A DNA stretch of 34,417 nt from a virus. Numbering within the stretch: position 1 is the first letter of the stretch; each line of letters opens with the position of its first letter. The notes under the pieces were generated by a model. The model was not told the DNA's origin, made no database searches, and was given only the letters and a program-made list of their open reading frames with translations. Shown here in pieces: positions 6,453-13,959 of this stretch. Made by a program: the position numbers and the translations under genes. The DNA lies in IMG/VR virus record IMGVR_UViG_3300046694_000635, positions 1-34,417 of that record. One strand, given 5' to 3'.

Positions 6453-6783
6453 CAAGAAAAAAGGCGACCCAACGGTCGCCCAGTTCCTCCCGGCACGCAC
6501 CACCACAGCGCTGTCGGGTCGCGATAAAGATAGGCGGGCACACCACATGCAACCACCTCTCTTTATCGCGCTTTTCCAAGGCTCGGAAGCCTTGGTGTTG
6601 CTGCCTTTTCCACCACAGATTGGGCAGCTGTTGCGCCAGGGGTGAGCAACGGATTGCTCGCCCTGGCACGGTGCCGGTGTCGATCCCTAAGATCTAGCCG
6701 GCGTTTGGGCCCTTTCAAGCCACGCGGCAAATGTATCACCACTGCATGTCGCGCGGCACTGGCAACTTACAAGGATTAATGCC
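6453..6783. other. Structured non-coding interval between cro-like and CII-like genes
   Basis: No convincing gene is present in these 331 bases. The interval holds the leftward terminator at 6457-6480, an 11-base inverted repeat CGCGATAAAGA / TCTTTATCGCG (6520-6530 and 6560-6570) followed by CTTTT, a perfect 8-base stem with loop CGGA (6576-6595), and a long stem GCCAGGG...GAGCAA-CGGA-TTGCTC...CCCTGGC (6635-6667). This is where lambda keeps nutR and tR1, so an early terminator/antitermination region or a small RNA is likely. A weak leftward promoter candidate lies near 6690-6720. Confidence 0.5.
6457..6480 (-). terminator. Rho-independent terminator for leftward transcription
   Basis: On the minus strand GGCGACC-GTTG-GGTCGCC forms a perfect 7-base stem followed directly by TTTTTTC (complement of 6456-6462). 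It would stop transcripts entering cro from the right. No protein gene feeds it, which suggests a leftward small RNA or a guard for the immunity region. Confidence 0.75.
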
Positions 6784-7302
6784 ATGAGCCGTATCATTCT
6801 GAGCTCTCTAGACCGGGCGCAGCGGGAAGTTCTGCCGCTCGATCTCGCGCTTTACCATGCCGCACGGGACTACCCCGGCGGCGCCGCAGCCATCGCCGCC
6901 ACCACCGGCCGGAATGCGACCACGCTGCAGCACAAGCTTTCTCCAACCCACCCTAGCCATACCGTGAATATTCAAGAGTTCGGCGAGATTCTGGAGCTGA
7001 CCAAGGATCGCCGCATCCTGGACGCAGTGCATGCCTTGGTCGGTGACACGACTTGGCAGGAGCTGGCTGAGGCGTATACCAACGATATGCCGGAGACGTT
7101 GACCACTGGAATTGCCGAGTACTTCCGACAGGTCGCGGATCTGGCGGATACCTGGGCCAAGAGCATTGGCGACGGGGTTGTTTCTGATGAGGAACTGGCC
7201 GCGATTCGCCTGCAGGTGTTTCGTGGGATTCAGGGGCTGTTGGGGTTGTTCAACCGCGCCACGTATGTCAACCAGACGACGCGGGGTGTTGATCGTGGCT
7301 GA
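6784..7302 (+). CDS. CII-like phage regulatory protein (Phage_CP76 family)
   Basis: A 172-residue regulator with LDLALYHAARDYPGGAAAIAATTGRN followed by TLQHKLSPTHPSHTVNIQEFGEI, the hallmark of the CP76/CII family found directly after cro in many Pseudomonas and P2-like phages. The N-terminal half binds DNA; the C-terminal half (about 100-160) is helical and may oligomerise. AAGGA at 6771-6775 supports the ATG at 6784. By analogy with CII it should influence the choice between lysogeny and lysis. It overlaps the start of the zinc-finger gene by eight bases. Confidence 0.85.
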   Translation: MSRIILSSLDRAQREVLPLDLALYHAARDYPGGAAAIAATTGRNATTLQHKLSPTHPSHTVNIQEFGEILELTKDRRILDAVHALVGDTTWQELAEAYTNDMPETLTTGIAEYFRQVADLADTWAKSIGDGVVSDEELAAIRLQVFRGIQGLLGLFNRATYVNQTTRGVDRG

Positions 7303-7522
7303 CGTCGCTGACTTTGCAAATGACCTGGTGCAAGAGCGCATCGATCAGGCGCTCGCCGCACGCAACGCCATCAAGCCCGCCTTGGTGGCGCATTCGTTTC
7401 TGTTCTGTGAAACGTGTGATGACCCGATCCCTGAGGCTCGTCGGCTGGCGCAGCCCGGCTGCACACAGTGTGTTGGGTGCCTTTCTCTCGTAGAGCTGAA
7501 GGGGGTACACCATGCTCGATGA
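7295..7522 (+). CDS. TraR/DksA-type C4 zinc-finger protein
   Basis: A 75-residue protein starting with GTG at 7295 within the end of the CII-like gene. It has an N-terminal helix with DLVQERIDQAL and a zinc finger made by Cys38, Cys41, Cys56 and Cys59 (CETC...CTQC), followed by VGCL. Small TraR/DksA-type phage proteins bind RNA polymerase in its secondary channel and alter promoter choice without ppGpp. The longer frame reading back to 7112 is out of frame with the CII gene and not plausible. Its last bases overlap the primase-helicase start, so the three genes form one unit. Confidence 0.85.
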   Translation: MADVADFANDLVQERIDQALAARNAIKPALVAHSFLFCETCDDPIPEARRLAQPGCTQCVGCLSLVELKGVHHAR

Positions 7523-9731
7523 GGTGTTGGGGCAATTCGCCGATTACGGTCTTGAGCCTGCGCAGCCGCTGGTGTTCGGTAAGCTGACCCGGTGTAAAAC
7601 CGCGCAGGACAAGGGCAAGGAAAAGAACGGCTGGTACGTCGTTCACGAACAGCGTACGGAGAAAGGCGAGACGCTGATTTTCGGAGCGTTCGGTGATTGG
7701 CGCTCGGGCGAGTCGCAGAAGATCAAGGTCAAGGCCGGCCGGATGTCGCCGGAAGAGCTTGAAGTCATGCGTGCTCGGCAAGAAGGAGCCAAGCGCCGGG
7801 CTGCCGAGATCTCGGCCAATGCGGCACGTCGTGCGGCGAAACGGGCGGCGGGGATTTTCACGCGCATGCCCGAAAAAGGCCGTAGCGACTATCTGGATCG
7901 GAAGCAGATTGTCGGCTTTGGCGTTCGGTATGCTCCGCGTACCGGCGCGTTCCTGGTACCGATGAGCAATGTACGCGACGAGATTGTCGGCTTGCAGGTG
8001 GTGTTCCCAACCAAGCAGCAAGACACCGGTCGCGATAAATCCTACTGGCCGTACGGCATGTCGAAAGAAGGTGCTTTCCATCTGATCGGGCCGCACCCAG
8101 ATCCGGGTGAGCCGGTGCTGGTGTGTGAGGGATACGCAACCGGCGCAAGCCTACATATGGCCACGTCACTAACCGTGGCTGTTGCGTTTGATGCGGGCAA
8201 TTTGCTGGTGGTTTGCAAGGCCATGCGCGAGCGTTTCGCCGGTTGCCCGCTAATCATCTGCCGAGATGATGACTGGAAGACCACGAAGCCGAATGGCGAT
8301 GCGTGGAACCCCGGTGAAGAGAAAGCGAACAACGCGGCGCTGATTGTCGGTGGCCAGGTGGTCGCGCCGATCTTTTCCGGAGAACGGGAAGCCAAGTGGA
8401 CCGACTTCAACGATCTGCATGTCGCTGAAGGTTTGGAGGCGGTGCGCCGTCAGGTGTTGGCGGTGGTCAAGCCGCCGGCTGCTGGTGGTTGGAAGGATCT
8501 GCTGGCACGCAGCGAAAGCGGCGCGCTGATTGCGCACATGCAGAACGTCGAGTTGATCCTGGCTAACGATGAACGCTGGGCTGGGGTGGTCACCTACAGC
8601 GCCTTCAGTTCGAAGATCGTTAAGTTGCGCTCTGCACCGTATGGCGGCGGTACCGGTGACTGGGCTGACATCGATGACATGCGGGTTATGAAATGGCTCG
8701 CGCAGCAGTACAACTTGCGAGTCAAGGCGTCCCATGTGATTGAGGCAATTAGCGTGGTGGCGCATGACCACGCGTTTCATCCTGTGCGTCAGTACCTGCG
8801 GAAGCTGGAATGGGATCGTGTGCCGCGGCTCGACAGTTGGCTCACAGATGTCATGGGTGTGAAGGCCACTGACTACTCCTCGAAGGTCGGTAAGCGTTGG
8901 ATGTTGTCGGCCGTCGCGCGGGTGATGAAGCCTGGCTGCAAGGCGGATTCGGTGATGATTTTGGAGGGCGCACAGGGTGCGGGTAAATCGACTGCGATGA
9001 GTATTCTCGGCGGCGAGTGGTTTATGGATACGCCATTCGCATTGGGTGACAAGGATGGCTTTCAGGCGATTCGGGGCAAGTGGATCGTCGAGCTGGGTGA
9101 GCTGGATAGCTTCAACAAGGCTGAGAGCACCAAAGCCAAGCAGTTTTTTTCGGCGTCCACCGACACATACCGCGAGAGCTACGGTCGCAGAACGATGGAT
9201 GTGCCACGCCAGTGTGTTTTCGTGGGTACGACCAACCAGGACGAGTACCTGAAGGATGCCACGGGCAACCGTCGCTATTGGCCAGTGGCGTGTACCAAGG
9301 TCGATCTGGATCTGCTGCGCTCGATGCGTGACCAGCTGTGGGCCGAGGCGGTGTTCTGTTACGACGCGGGCGATCTCTGGTGGGTGACGCTGGATGAGGC
9401 TGCGATGTTCGGAGAAGAGCAGGACGAGCGCTTTGTGGTGGATGAGTGGGAAGGGCCGATTCTGACCTGGCTTGAAGAGTCGCAGATCGGCGAGACCACC
9501 ACCGGCAGCGAAGTGCTGGCCAGTGCGTTGAAATTGGACTTTGGGCATTGGGGCAAGCCGGAGCAGATGCGCGTCGGAGCGATCATGCATCGATTGGGAT
9601 GGCGGCGTGTGCGGTTGCCTGCGCTGGTAAAAAGTGGGCAGCGGCCGTGGGCTTACAAGAAGCCGATAGGGTGGGGCGGTGCATCGGCGTTGGAGCGCGA
9701 AGCGTTCGAGGAGCCTTGTTTCGATGATTAA
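7512..9731 (+). CDS. Primase-helicase (TOPRIM plus VapE/D5-type ATPase)
   Basis: A 739-residue replication protein. The N-terminal part has a TOPRIM domain with Glu206 in CEGYATG and the acidic triplet at 252-254 (ICRDDDW). The C-terminal half is a VapE-type helicase with a Walker A motif at 486-494 (GAQGAGKST), a Walker B-like IVELGELD near 525-532, an arginine/sensor stretch VGTTNQDEYLKDATGNRRYWP. It should prime and unwind phage DNA at the origin. The ATG at 7512 overlaps the preceding gene's end. The iteron-like array at 10109-10384 lies just downstream, as origins do near replicator genes in P4 and staphylococcal islands with related ATPases. No truncation is seen. Confidence 0.9.
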   Translation: MLDEVLGQFADYGLEPAQPLVFGKLTRCKTAQDKGKEKNGWYVVHEQRTEKGETLIFGAFGDWRSGESQKIKVKAGRMSPEELEVMRARQEGAKRRAAEISANAARRAAKRAAGIFTRMPEKGRSDYLDRKQIVGFGVRYAPRTGAFLVPMSNVRDEIVGLQVVFPTKQQDTGRDKSYWPYGMSKEGAFHLIGPHPDPGEPVLVCEGYATGASLHMATSLTVAVAFDAGNLLVVCKAMRERFAGCPLIICRDDDWKTTKPNGDAWNPGEEKANNAALIVGGQVVAPIFSGEREAKWTDFNDLHVAEGLEAVRRQVLAVVKPPAAGGWKDLLARSESGALIAHMQNVELILANDERWAGVVTYSAFSSKIVKLRSAPYGGGTGDWADIDDMRVMKWLAQQYNLRVKASHVIEAISVVAHDHAFHPVRQYLRKLEWDRVPRLDSWLTDVMGVKATDYSSKVGKRWMLSAVARVMKPGCKADSVMILEGAQGAGKSTAMSILGGEWFMDTPFALGDKDGFQAIRGKWIVELGELDSFNKAESTKAKQFFSASTDTYRESYGRRTMDVPRQCVFVGTTNQDEYLKDATGNRRYWPVACTKVDLDLLRSMRDQLWAEAVFCYDAGDLWWVTLDEAAMFGEEQDERFVVDEWEGPILTWLEESQIGETTTGSEVLASALKLDFGHWGKPEQMRVGAIMHRLGWRRVRLPALVKSGQRPWAYKKPIGWGGASALEREAFEEPCFDD

Positions 9732-10083
9732 GGAGATCGATTCGCTGCTTCGGTCGTGGGCACAAGAGCTGCATTCGGATCTCTCAAGTGGAGGTCTCGC
9801 AGGTGGGAATATGGTCGCCATGATGATGGAGACCAATGGTCAACTGATTCGTGGGCGACGTGCCTTCCGTGCGCCGCTGGAGAGTTCGTTGGACATGGAG
9901 TTGATCGTGAACAAGCATCTCGCGCCCGAGTTGGTGACGGTCGTGCGGGAGCATTACTGCACGCTTGATGTGGATATGCGTTTGCGGTACGCCCATTGCG
10001 GTTGTGGCCGCGATATGTACTACCAGCGTTTGCACGATGCACATTTGCAGATCTTCGGTGTGATGATGGGGATGGCTGCGTGA
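9724..10083 (+). CDS. Probable late-gene regulator (antiterminator/sigma-region-4-like)
   Basis: A 119-residue protein whose ATG overlaps the primase-helicase stop by eight bases. The C-terminal half reads VREHYCTLDVDMRLRYAHCGCGRDMYYQRLHDAHLQIFG, the pattern of a sigma-region-4-like helix-turn-helix seen in Q-like and RinA/ArpU-type late regulators. The N-terminal half has ALRS... style charged helices but no catalytic motif. Its position as the last early gene, directly before the non-coding origin-like region and the holin, is typical of the gene that turns on late transcription. The role is inferred from position and the HTH-like C-terminus. Confidence 0.55.
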   Translation: MIKEIDSLLRSWAQELHSDLSSGGLAGGNMVAMMMETNGQLIRGRRAFRAPLESSLDMELIVNKHLAPELVTVVREHYCTLDVDMRLRYAHCGCGRDMYYQRLHDAHLQIFGVMMGMAA

Positions 10084-10108
10084 CCCCAAGCATCGTTCCC
10101 GCTGTTGC

Positions 10109-10384
10109 TGTCCCACTGGCCCGTCTTGTCTCGCTGCGTTTTGATGCTGTGGGACAGGTGCGGGCCTTGTCGTTGCTGGGCTGTCCCACCGTCCCGCTTG
10201 GAAGTGCCTCCCGCCCGTGTGAGCGCGGCGGACGAGCAGTACGCGCTCACGCGCGAACGCGTGTTCTTAATTTCTTCCTCTACACGAGAAAGGAGAAAGA
10301 TAAGTAGGACAGTGGGTCGAAGCCCCGAATTTAGGCGCTCTCAGGTGTCCTACTTCGATTCTGAAAAGTGGGACGTATGGGACA
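10109..10384. repeat. Iteron-like repeats, candidate replication origin
   Basis: Copies of TGTCCCAC or its complement occur at 10109-10116, 10149-10156 (inverted), 10182-10189, 10304-10311 (inverted, one change), 10346-10353 (one change), 10368-10375 (inverted, one change) and 10377-10384 (inverted, one change). They form a left and a right group flanking AT-rich DNA at 10263-10305. The array follows the primase-helicase gene. Origins of P4-type and VapE-carrying elements have this architecture, so I infer an origin or replication-control site. Confidence 0.5.
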
Positions 10385-10567
10385 CCGCCGCAACAACAGA
10401 ATGCCGGGGAGGTGTATTCGCCGACATTCGCTAGGCGTTCACCCTTCTTTACCCACTTATTCACCGGGTGGCATTAAAACAGGGTTGCTGCCACCGGAAT
10501 CGACCTGTAAAAAGTAGCCATCTTCGATAGGTGCGACCGCAGAGAGCGGCAGGCACCACACCACCAA

Positions 10568-10591
10568 ACCCGGCCATTGCGCCGGGTTTTT
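10568..10591 (+). terminator. Rho-independent terminator before the holin
   Basis: ACCCGGC (10568-10574) and GCCGGGT (10581-10587) form a 7-base stem with a 6-base loop and a run of five T. It lies 19 bases upstream of the holin ATG, so late transcripts must pass it or start after it. Confidence 0.7.
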
Positions 10592-10609
10592 GCGTTCATG
10601 GGGTAGGCG

Positions 10610-10954
10610 ATGACAAACGAGCAACAAGCACTGGCAGAGATGCCGATCTGGTTAGTGGTCGTGTTGGCCTTAGTCGGTGGCGTGTCGGGGGAGATGTGGC
10701 GAGCAGATAAAGATGGGGCGCGGGGCTGGGCATTGTTGCGCAGGCTCGCGCTTCGGTCGGGTGCCTGCATTGTCTGCGGCGTGTCGGCGATGATGCTGAT
10801 GATCGCTGCCGGCATGTCGCTCTGGACGGCAGGCGCCTTGGGTTGCCTCACTGCGATGGCTGGTGCCGATGTTGCCATCGGGTTGTACGAACGTTGGGCC
10901 GCGAAGCGGCTGGGCATCTGCGAAGTCCCGCCACCCGGGGGCGAACAGGGGTAA
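10610..10954 (+). CDS. Holin (three membrane segments)
   Basis: A 114-residue membrane protein with hydrophobic stretches at about 12-29, 46-68 and 70-90, separated by a charged loop (MWRADKDGARGW) and ending in a hydrophilic tail (ERWAAKR...PPPGGEQG). This matches class I holins of lambda-like Pseudomonas phages, which open the inner membrane to release the endolysin. The start is preceded by GGGGTAGG. It is separated from the endolysin/spanin genes (32388 onward) by the whole structural region, an arrangement common in Pseudomonas phages where the holin precedes terminase. Confidence 0.8.
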   Translation: MTNEQQALAEMPIWLVVVLALVGGVSGEMWRADKDGARGWALLRRLALRSGACIVCGVSAMMLMIAAGMSLWTAGALGCLTAMAGADVAIGLYERWAAKRLGICEVPPPGGEQG

Positions 10955-11122
10955 TGCACCGATCTGGTGCGCCGAAAACCGCCGGGGACCCTAGGGGTAT
11001 CTGAAGGGTACGGGGTCGGAAACCCGCGGGAAACTGTTAGCGGCAGGGTTGCCAGCTTACTGAAATTTCAATCATTGAAATCTTGAAAGGATTCATTGAA
11101 ATACGTTGAAAAAGGAGGGCTC
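10955..11122. other. Candidate cos / terminase-binding region
   Basis: A gene-free stretch directly before terminase. It has a GC-rich part with the near-palindrome ACCCTAGGGGT (about 10988-10998) and further G-runs, then an AT-rich part with TTGAAA at 11075, 11083, 11096 and 11106 and the inverted TTTCAA at 11066. In lambda the nicking site and the small-terminase binding repeats lie in this order just before the terminase genes. PrtN P-box-like function of the ATTGAAAT copies is an alternative. Confidence 0.45.
11061..11111. repeat. TTGAAA repeats upstream of terminase
   Basis: Four direct copies of TTGAAA start at 11075, 11083, 11096 and 11106, two of them as CATTGAAAT; TGAAATTTCA at 11061-11070 adds a palindromic copy. 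Irregular spacing of 8, 13 and 10 bases fits protein-binding sites rather than a slippage array. Confidence 0.6.
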
Positions 11123-11725
11123 ATGACAGAACCAACCTACCTGTCAAAGAGTGCCTTCGCGGCTCGGCTTGGCAGGTCGCCGAGCTACATCACTTGGCTG
11201 AAAGACAACAACCGTCTGGTGCTTTCGCCCAACGGCAAACAGGTTGATGTGCATGCCACCGAAGCGCTGATTCGCGACACCGCTGACCCCAGCAAGACCG
11301 CTGTTGCCGAACGACACCAACAGGACCGGATTCAGCGTGACGTCTACAGCCAGTTATCCAGCCAGGCCGAGCCGACTTCAACGGCTGCGCCGCCGCTCAC
11401 GATTACCCCTGCGGGGCAGCTCCCCGACTTCCAGAAGGCCCGGGCACTGCGCGAGCACAACCTGGCACAGCTCGCCGAGATCGAGTTGCACAAGGCCAAG
11501 GGTTCGCTGGTTGCCCTGTCGGCGGTGCAGTCCGGCGCCTACAACGCCGGTCGCATGCTGCGCGATCAACTGCTGGGCATGCCGCCGCAACTGGCTCCAG
11601 AACTGGCGTCGATGACCGACCCTTGGGAAATCGAAAAGCACCTCACGGCGGCGATCCGCCGCTCGCTTGAAGACGCAGAACGCATGTCTTCAGCGGATCT
11701 TGAACACGCACTGACCACGAGTTAA
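11123..11725 (+). CDS. terS: Terminase small subunit
   Basis: A 200-residue protein starting at the ATG at 11123, which has AAGGAGGG nine bases upstream; a TTG at 11096 in the same frame lies within the repeat array and is unlikely. The N-terminus has a winged-helix-like DNA-binding segment (LSKSAFAARLGRSPSYITWLKDN), and a central helical part (KARALREHNLAQLAEIELHKAKG) resembles the oligomerisation domain of Nu1-type subunits. It recognises phage DNA and feeds it to the large subunit encoded five bases downstream. Position between the cos-like repeats and terL supports the call. Confidence 0.8.
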   Translation: MTEPTYLSKSAFAARLGRSPSYITWLKDNNRLVLSPNGKQVDVHATEALIRDTADPSKTAVAERHQQDRIQRDVYSQLSSQAEPTSTAAPPLTITPAGQLPDFQKARALREHNLAQLAEIELHKAKGSLVALSAVQSGAYNAGRMLRDQLLGMPPQLAPELASMTDPWEIEKHLTAAIRRSLEDAERMSSADLEHALTTS

Positions 11726-11729
11726 GCCT

Positions 11730-13751
11730 ATGCCCACGGAAATTCCCGACGGTGCTGAGGTGTACCGCGAGGCGTATTTCCGTGGGCTACGGCCCGACCC
11801 GGACGTCTGGATCGATCAGTGGGCCGATGAGTACATGCGGATCCCGCGTGACACCGGCGCCGCGGAGCCGGGCCAGTACCGCACCTCGCGTACACCGTAT
11901 GCCCGCGAGCCCATGCGGTGCCTATCACCGGCTCACCCCTGCAAGCGCGTGATCACCATGGTCGCGTCGCAGCTAATGAAAACTCAGATCGGCCTGAATT
12001 GGATTGGCGGCCTGATGCACATGGCACCGTCGAATATCCTGGCGTTGCTGCCAAGCCTCGGCCTGGCCAAACGGGTGTCCTCGCGGATCGGCAAAACGAT
12101 TAAGGCAACGCCGGTGCTACGCGAACGCGTGGCGGCCAACCGCTCGCGGGATTCGCGCAACACGATGGACACCAAAGAGTTCGAGGGTGGCACGTTGTAC
12201 GTCACCACCGCCGGATCGGCCGCCAACTTGTCGGAGCTGTCGGCGCGCTACGTTTACGGCGACGAAATCGACCGCTGGGAAGTCGATATCGGCGAGGAGG
12301 GCGATCCCATTGAACTGGCGGAAACCCGGGGCAGTACCTTTGGCCGTAACGCCAAGTTCTACTTCTCCAGCTCGCCGACGATCAAGGGCGCCTCGCGAAT
12401 CTCCGACCTATTCGACGGCAGTGACCAGCGTCATTACTACGTGCCGTGCCCGTACTGTGGGCACATGCAGGTGCTTGAGTGGGAGAACCTTGTTTACTCG
12501 GCCGACTTCAGCGTAGTGCATTACAAATGCGCCGCGTCCGGGATGGAATGTGACGTACTGATCGATGAGTACCACAAGGGTGAAATGCTCGCCAAAGGCG
12601 AGTGGCGCGCTCATGCCGAGGGGGACGGCGAGACGGTGGGTTTCCACCTTAACGCGCTGTATTCACCGCTCGGTTGGATGGACTGGAAGTCGCTGGCCAA
12701 GCAATTCGAGAAGGCAAAAAAGGCCCAGGCCAAAGGCGATCTTGAGCCCATGCAGGTGTTCTACAACACCCGTTTGGCGAAGGTGTGGGACGCAGCTCAA
12801 GAGCAGACCAAAGCCGACGTTCTGAGGCAGCGCGCGCGGTTGGAAGGCTACACCCTTGGCTCTCTGCCCGCGGTGGTGATGATGATCACCGGCGCCGTTG
12901 ACGTTCAAGCCAACCGGCTGGAATTCATGGCCATGGGCTGGGGCGTCGGCATGGAGCGTTGGGTCGTCGACTACCAAGTGGTCTCCGGCGATCCCGCAGA
13001 CGAGCGTACTTGGGCGGCACTGGACGAATTACTCAAGGCCAAATATCGCCATCCGTGCGGTGTCGGTCTGGGCATCCTTGCGGTGGCCGTTGACTCCGGT
13101 GGTCACCACACCGATGAGGTCTATCAATTCTGCCGCGTTCGTCGCTGGCGAAACGTCTTCGCCATCAAGGGTGCGAGCAAACCCGGCAAACCGGTCATTG
13201 CTCAACGCCCGTCCATGGTCGACGTCACGTGGAAAGGCCAGACCGAACGCAACGGTGCCGAGCTTTGGTTCGTCGGTACCGATACTGCGAAGGACTGGAT
13301 CTACAACCGCTACCCATTTGAGTCCGGGCCGGGCGCGTTGCACTTCGCGAATGACCTGCCAGAGGACTTCTTCGACCAGTGCGTAGCAGAACGCAAGGTC
13401 GCCCGTTATGTGCGTGGCCACAAGCGCATCGAATGGGTGAAGGGTAAGGCCGAGCGCAACGAAGCGCTCGATCTGATGGTGTATTGCCTCGCCATGGCGC
13501 ATTACCTGGGCCTCCATCGATACAAGGAACACGACTGGGAGCGCGTGCGTCAGTCCCTGGCGCAGTCCGGACTGTTTGACGAAGCTCTGGGCATCAAGCC
13601 CGTTCAAGGTGAACGGGTCGATAGTCTTGGCCCAGCTACACCTGTTCGGCCTCCGGCTTCACCACCCGCTGTTCCGGTCGTGCCACCGCGCCCCGCAGCA
13701 ACACCACCTCAACGCCGCAGCTCCACCAGCGGCTACCTGAAGAGACGCTGA
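11730..13751 (+). CDS. terL: Terminase large subunit, lambda gpA family
   Basis: A 673-residue packaging motor and nuclease. The N-terminal ATPase region begins around SRTPYAREPMRC and includes VASQLMKTQ as a deviant Walker A and YVYGDEIDRW at 174-183 as Walker B. A zinc-knuckle-like CPYCGHMQ lies near residue 238. The C-terminal nuclease has acidic motifs TGAVDVQANRLE, AVDSGGHHTDEV and ERNEALDLMVY. The last 50 residues are Pro-rich and probably contact the portal. The length and motif order fit the phage terminase GpA family, which cuts at cos sites in lambda-like phages. The gene starts five bases after terS. Confidence 0.95.
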   Translation: MPTEIPDGAEVYREAYFRGLRPDPDVWIDQWADEYMRIPRDTGAAEPGQYRTSRTPYAREPMRCLSPAHPCKRVITMVASQLMKTQIGLNWIGGLMHMAPSNILALLPSLGLAKRVSSRIGKTIKATPVLRERVAANRSRDSRNTMDTKEFEGGTLYVTTAGSAANLSELSARYVYGDEIDRWEVDIGEEGDPIELAETRGSTFGRNAKFYFSSSPTIKGASRISDLFDGSDQRHYYVPCPYCGHMQVLEWENLVYSADFSVVHYKCAASGMECDVLIDEYHKGEMLAKGEWRAHAEGDGETVGFHLNALYSPLGWMDWKSLAKQFEKAKKAQAKGDLEPMQVFYNTRLAKVWDAAQEQTKADVLRQRARLEGYTLGSLPAVVMMITGAVDVQANRLEFMAMGWGVGMERWVVDYQVVSGDPADERTWAALDELLKAKYRHPCGVGLGILAVAVDSGGHHTDEVYQFCRVRRWRNVFAIKGASKPGKPVIAQRPSMVDVTWKGQTERNGAELWFVGTDTAKDWIYNRYPFESGPGALHFANDLPEDFFDQCVAERKVARYVRGHKRIEWVKGKAERNEALDLMVYCLAMAHYLGLHRYKEHDWERVRQSLAQSGLFDEALGIKPVQGERVDSLGPATPVRPPASPPAVPVVPPRPAATPPQRRSSTSGYLKRR

Positions 13752-13752
13752 T

Positions 13753-13959
13753 ATGTCATTTACCCAGAAGCACCTCGACGCGGTTGAGGCGGCCATTGCT
13801 CGCGGTGAAAAAACTGTGCGCTACACCGACCGCACCGTGGAGTACCGCACCGTCGATGAACTGCTTAAGGCTCGCGAAGAAATTCGTTCATCGCTGGTCA
13901 GCGCGGCCGGGCCACGTTCGCGCGTGGTCCGGCTGTTCCACGCAGGGAAGGGGGTCTGA
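13753..13959 (+). CDS. Head-tail joining protein, lambda gpW family
   Basis: A 68-residue protein, the same length as lambda gpW. It begins MSFTQKHLDAVEAAIARGEKTVRYTDRTVEYR and continues with LLKAREEIRSSL, giving the alpha-beta-beta-alpha pattern of gpW. It attaches below the portal after packaging to finish the head and prepare tail docking. It starts two bases after the terL stop, and its TGA overlaps the portal ATG (TGATG), so the genes are translationally linked. Confidence 0.9.
   Translation: MSFTQKHLDAVEAAIARGEKTVRYTDRTVEYRTVDELLKAREEIRSSLVSAAGPRSRVVRLFHAGKGV

Larger units (their letters stand above)
10084..10609. other. Gene-free interval with iteron-like repeats and holin leader
   Basis: No credible gene lies in these 526 bases; the open frames across it are low-complexity and lack ribosome sites. 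The left and middle parts carry the repeat array at 10109-10384 around an AT-rich stretch (10263-10305). The right part has an inverted repeat GGTGGCA/TGCCACC (10467-10473, 10489-10495) and the terminator at 10568-10591. A late promoter probably lies here, but I see no clear sigma-70 match. Confidence 0.5.

Noticed and set aside
6635-6667. tRNA gene in the structured interval
   Set aside because: Stems do not form a cloverleaf, and there is no T-loop or anticodon arm pattern.
8250-9836. 528-codon open frame on the minus strand opposite the primase-helicase
   Set aside because: It mirrors a strongly supported gene with TOPRIM and Walker motifs; its product is His/Arg/Pro-rich with no domain and it has no ribosome site.
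10105-10434. Possible small genes in the interval after the late regulator
   Set aside because: No ribosome site at a usable start, poor amino-acid composition, and the DNA is better explained by the repeat array; AAGGAG near 10291 is followed by a TAG and no start.
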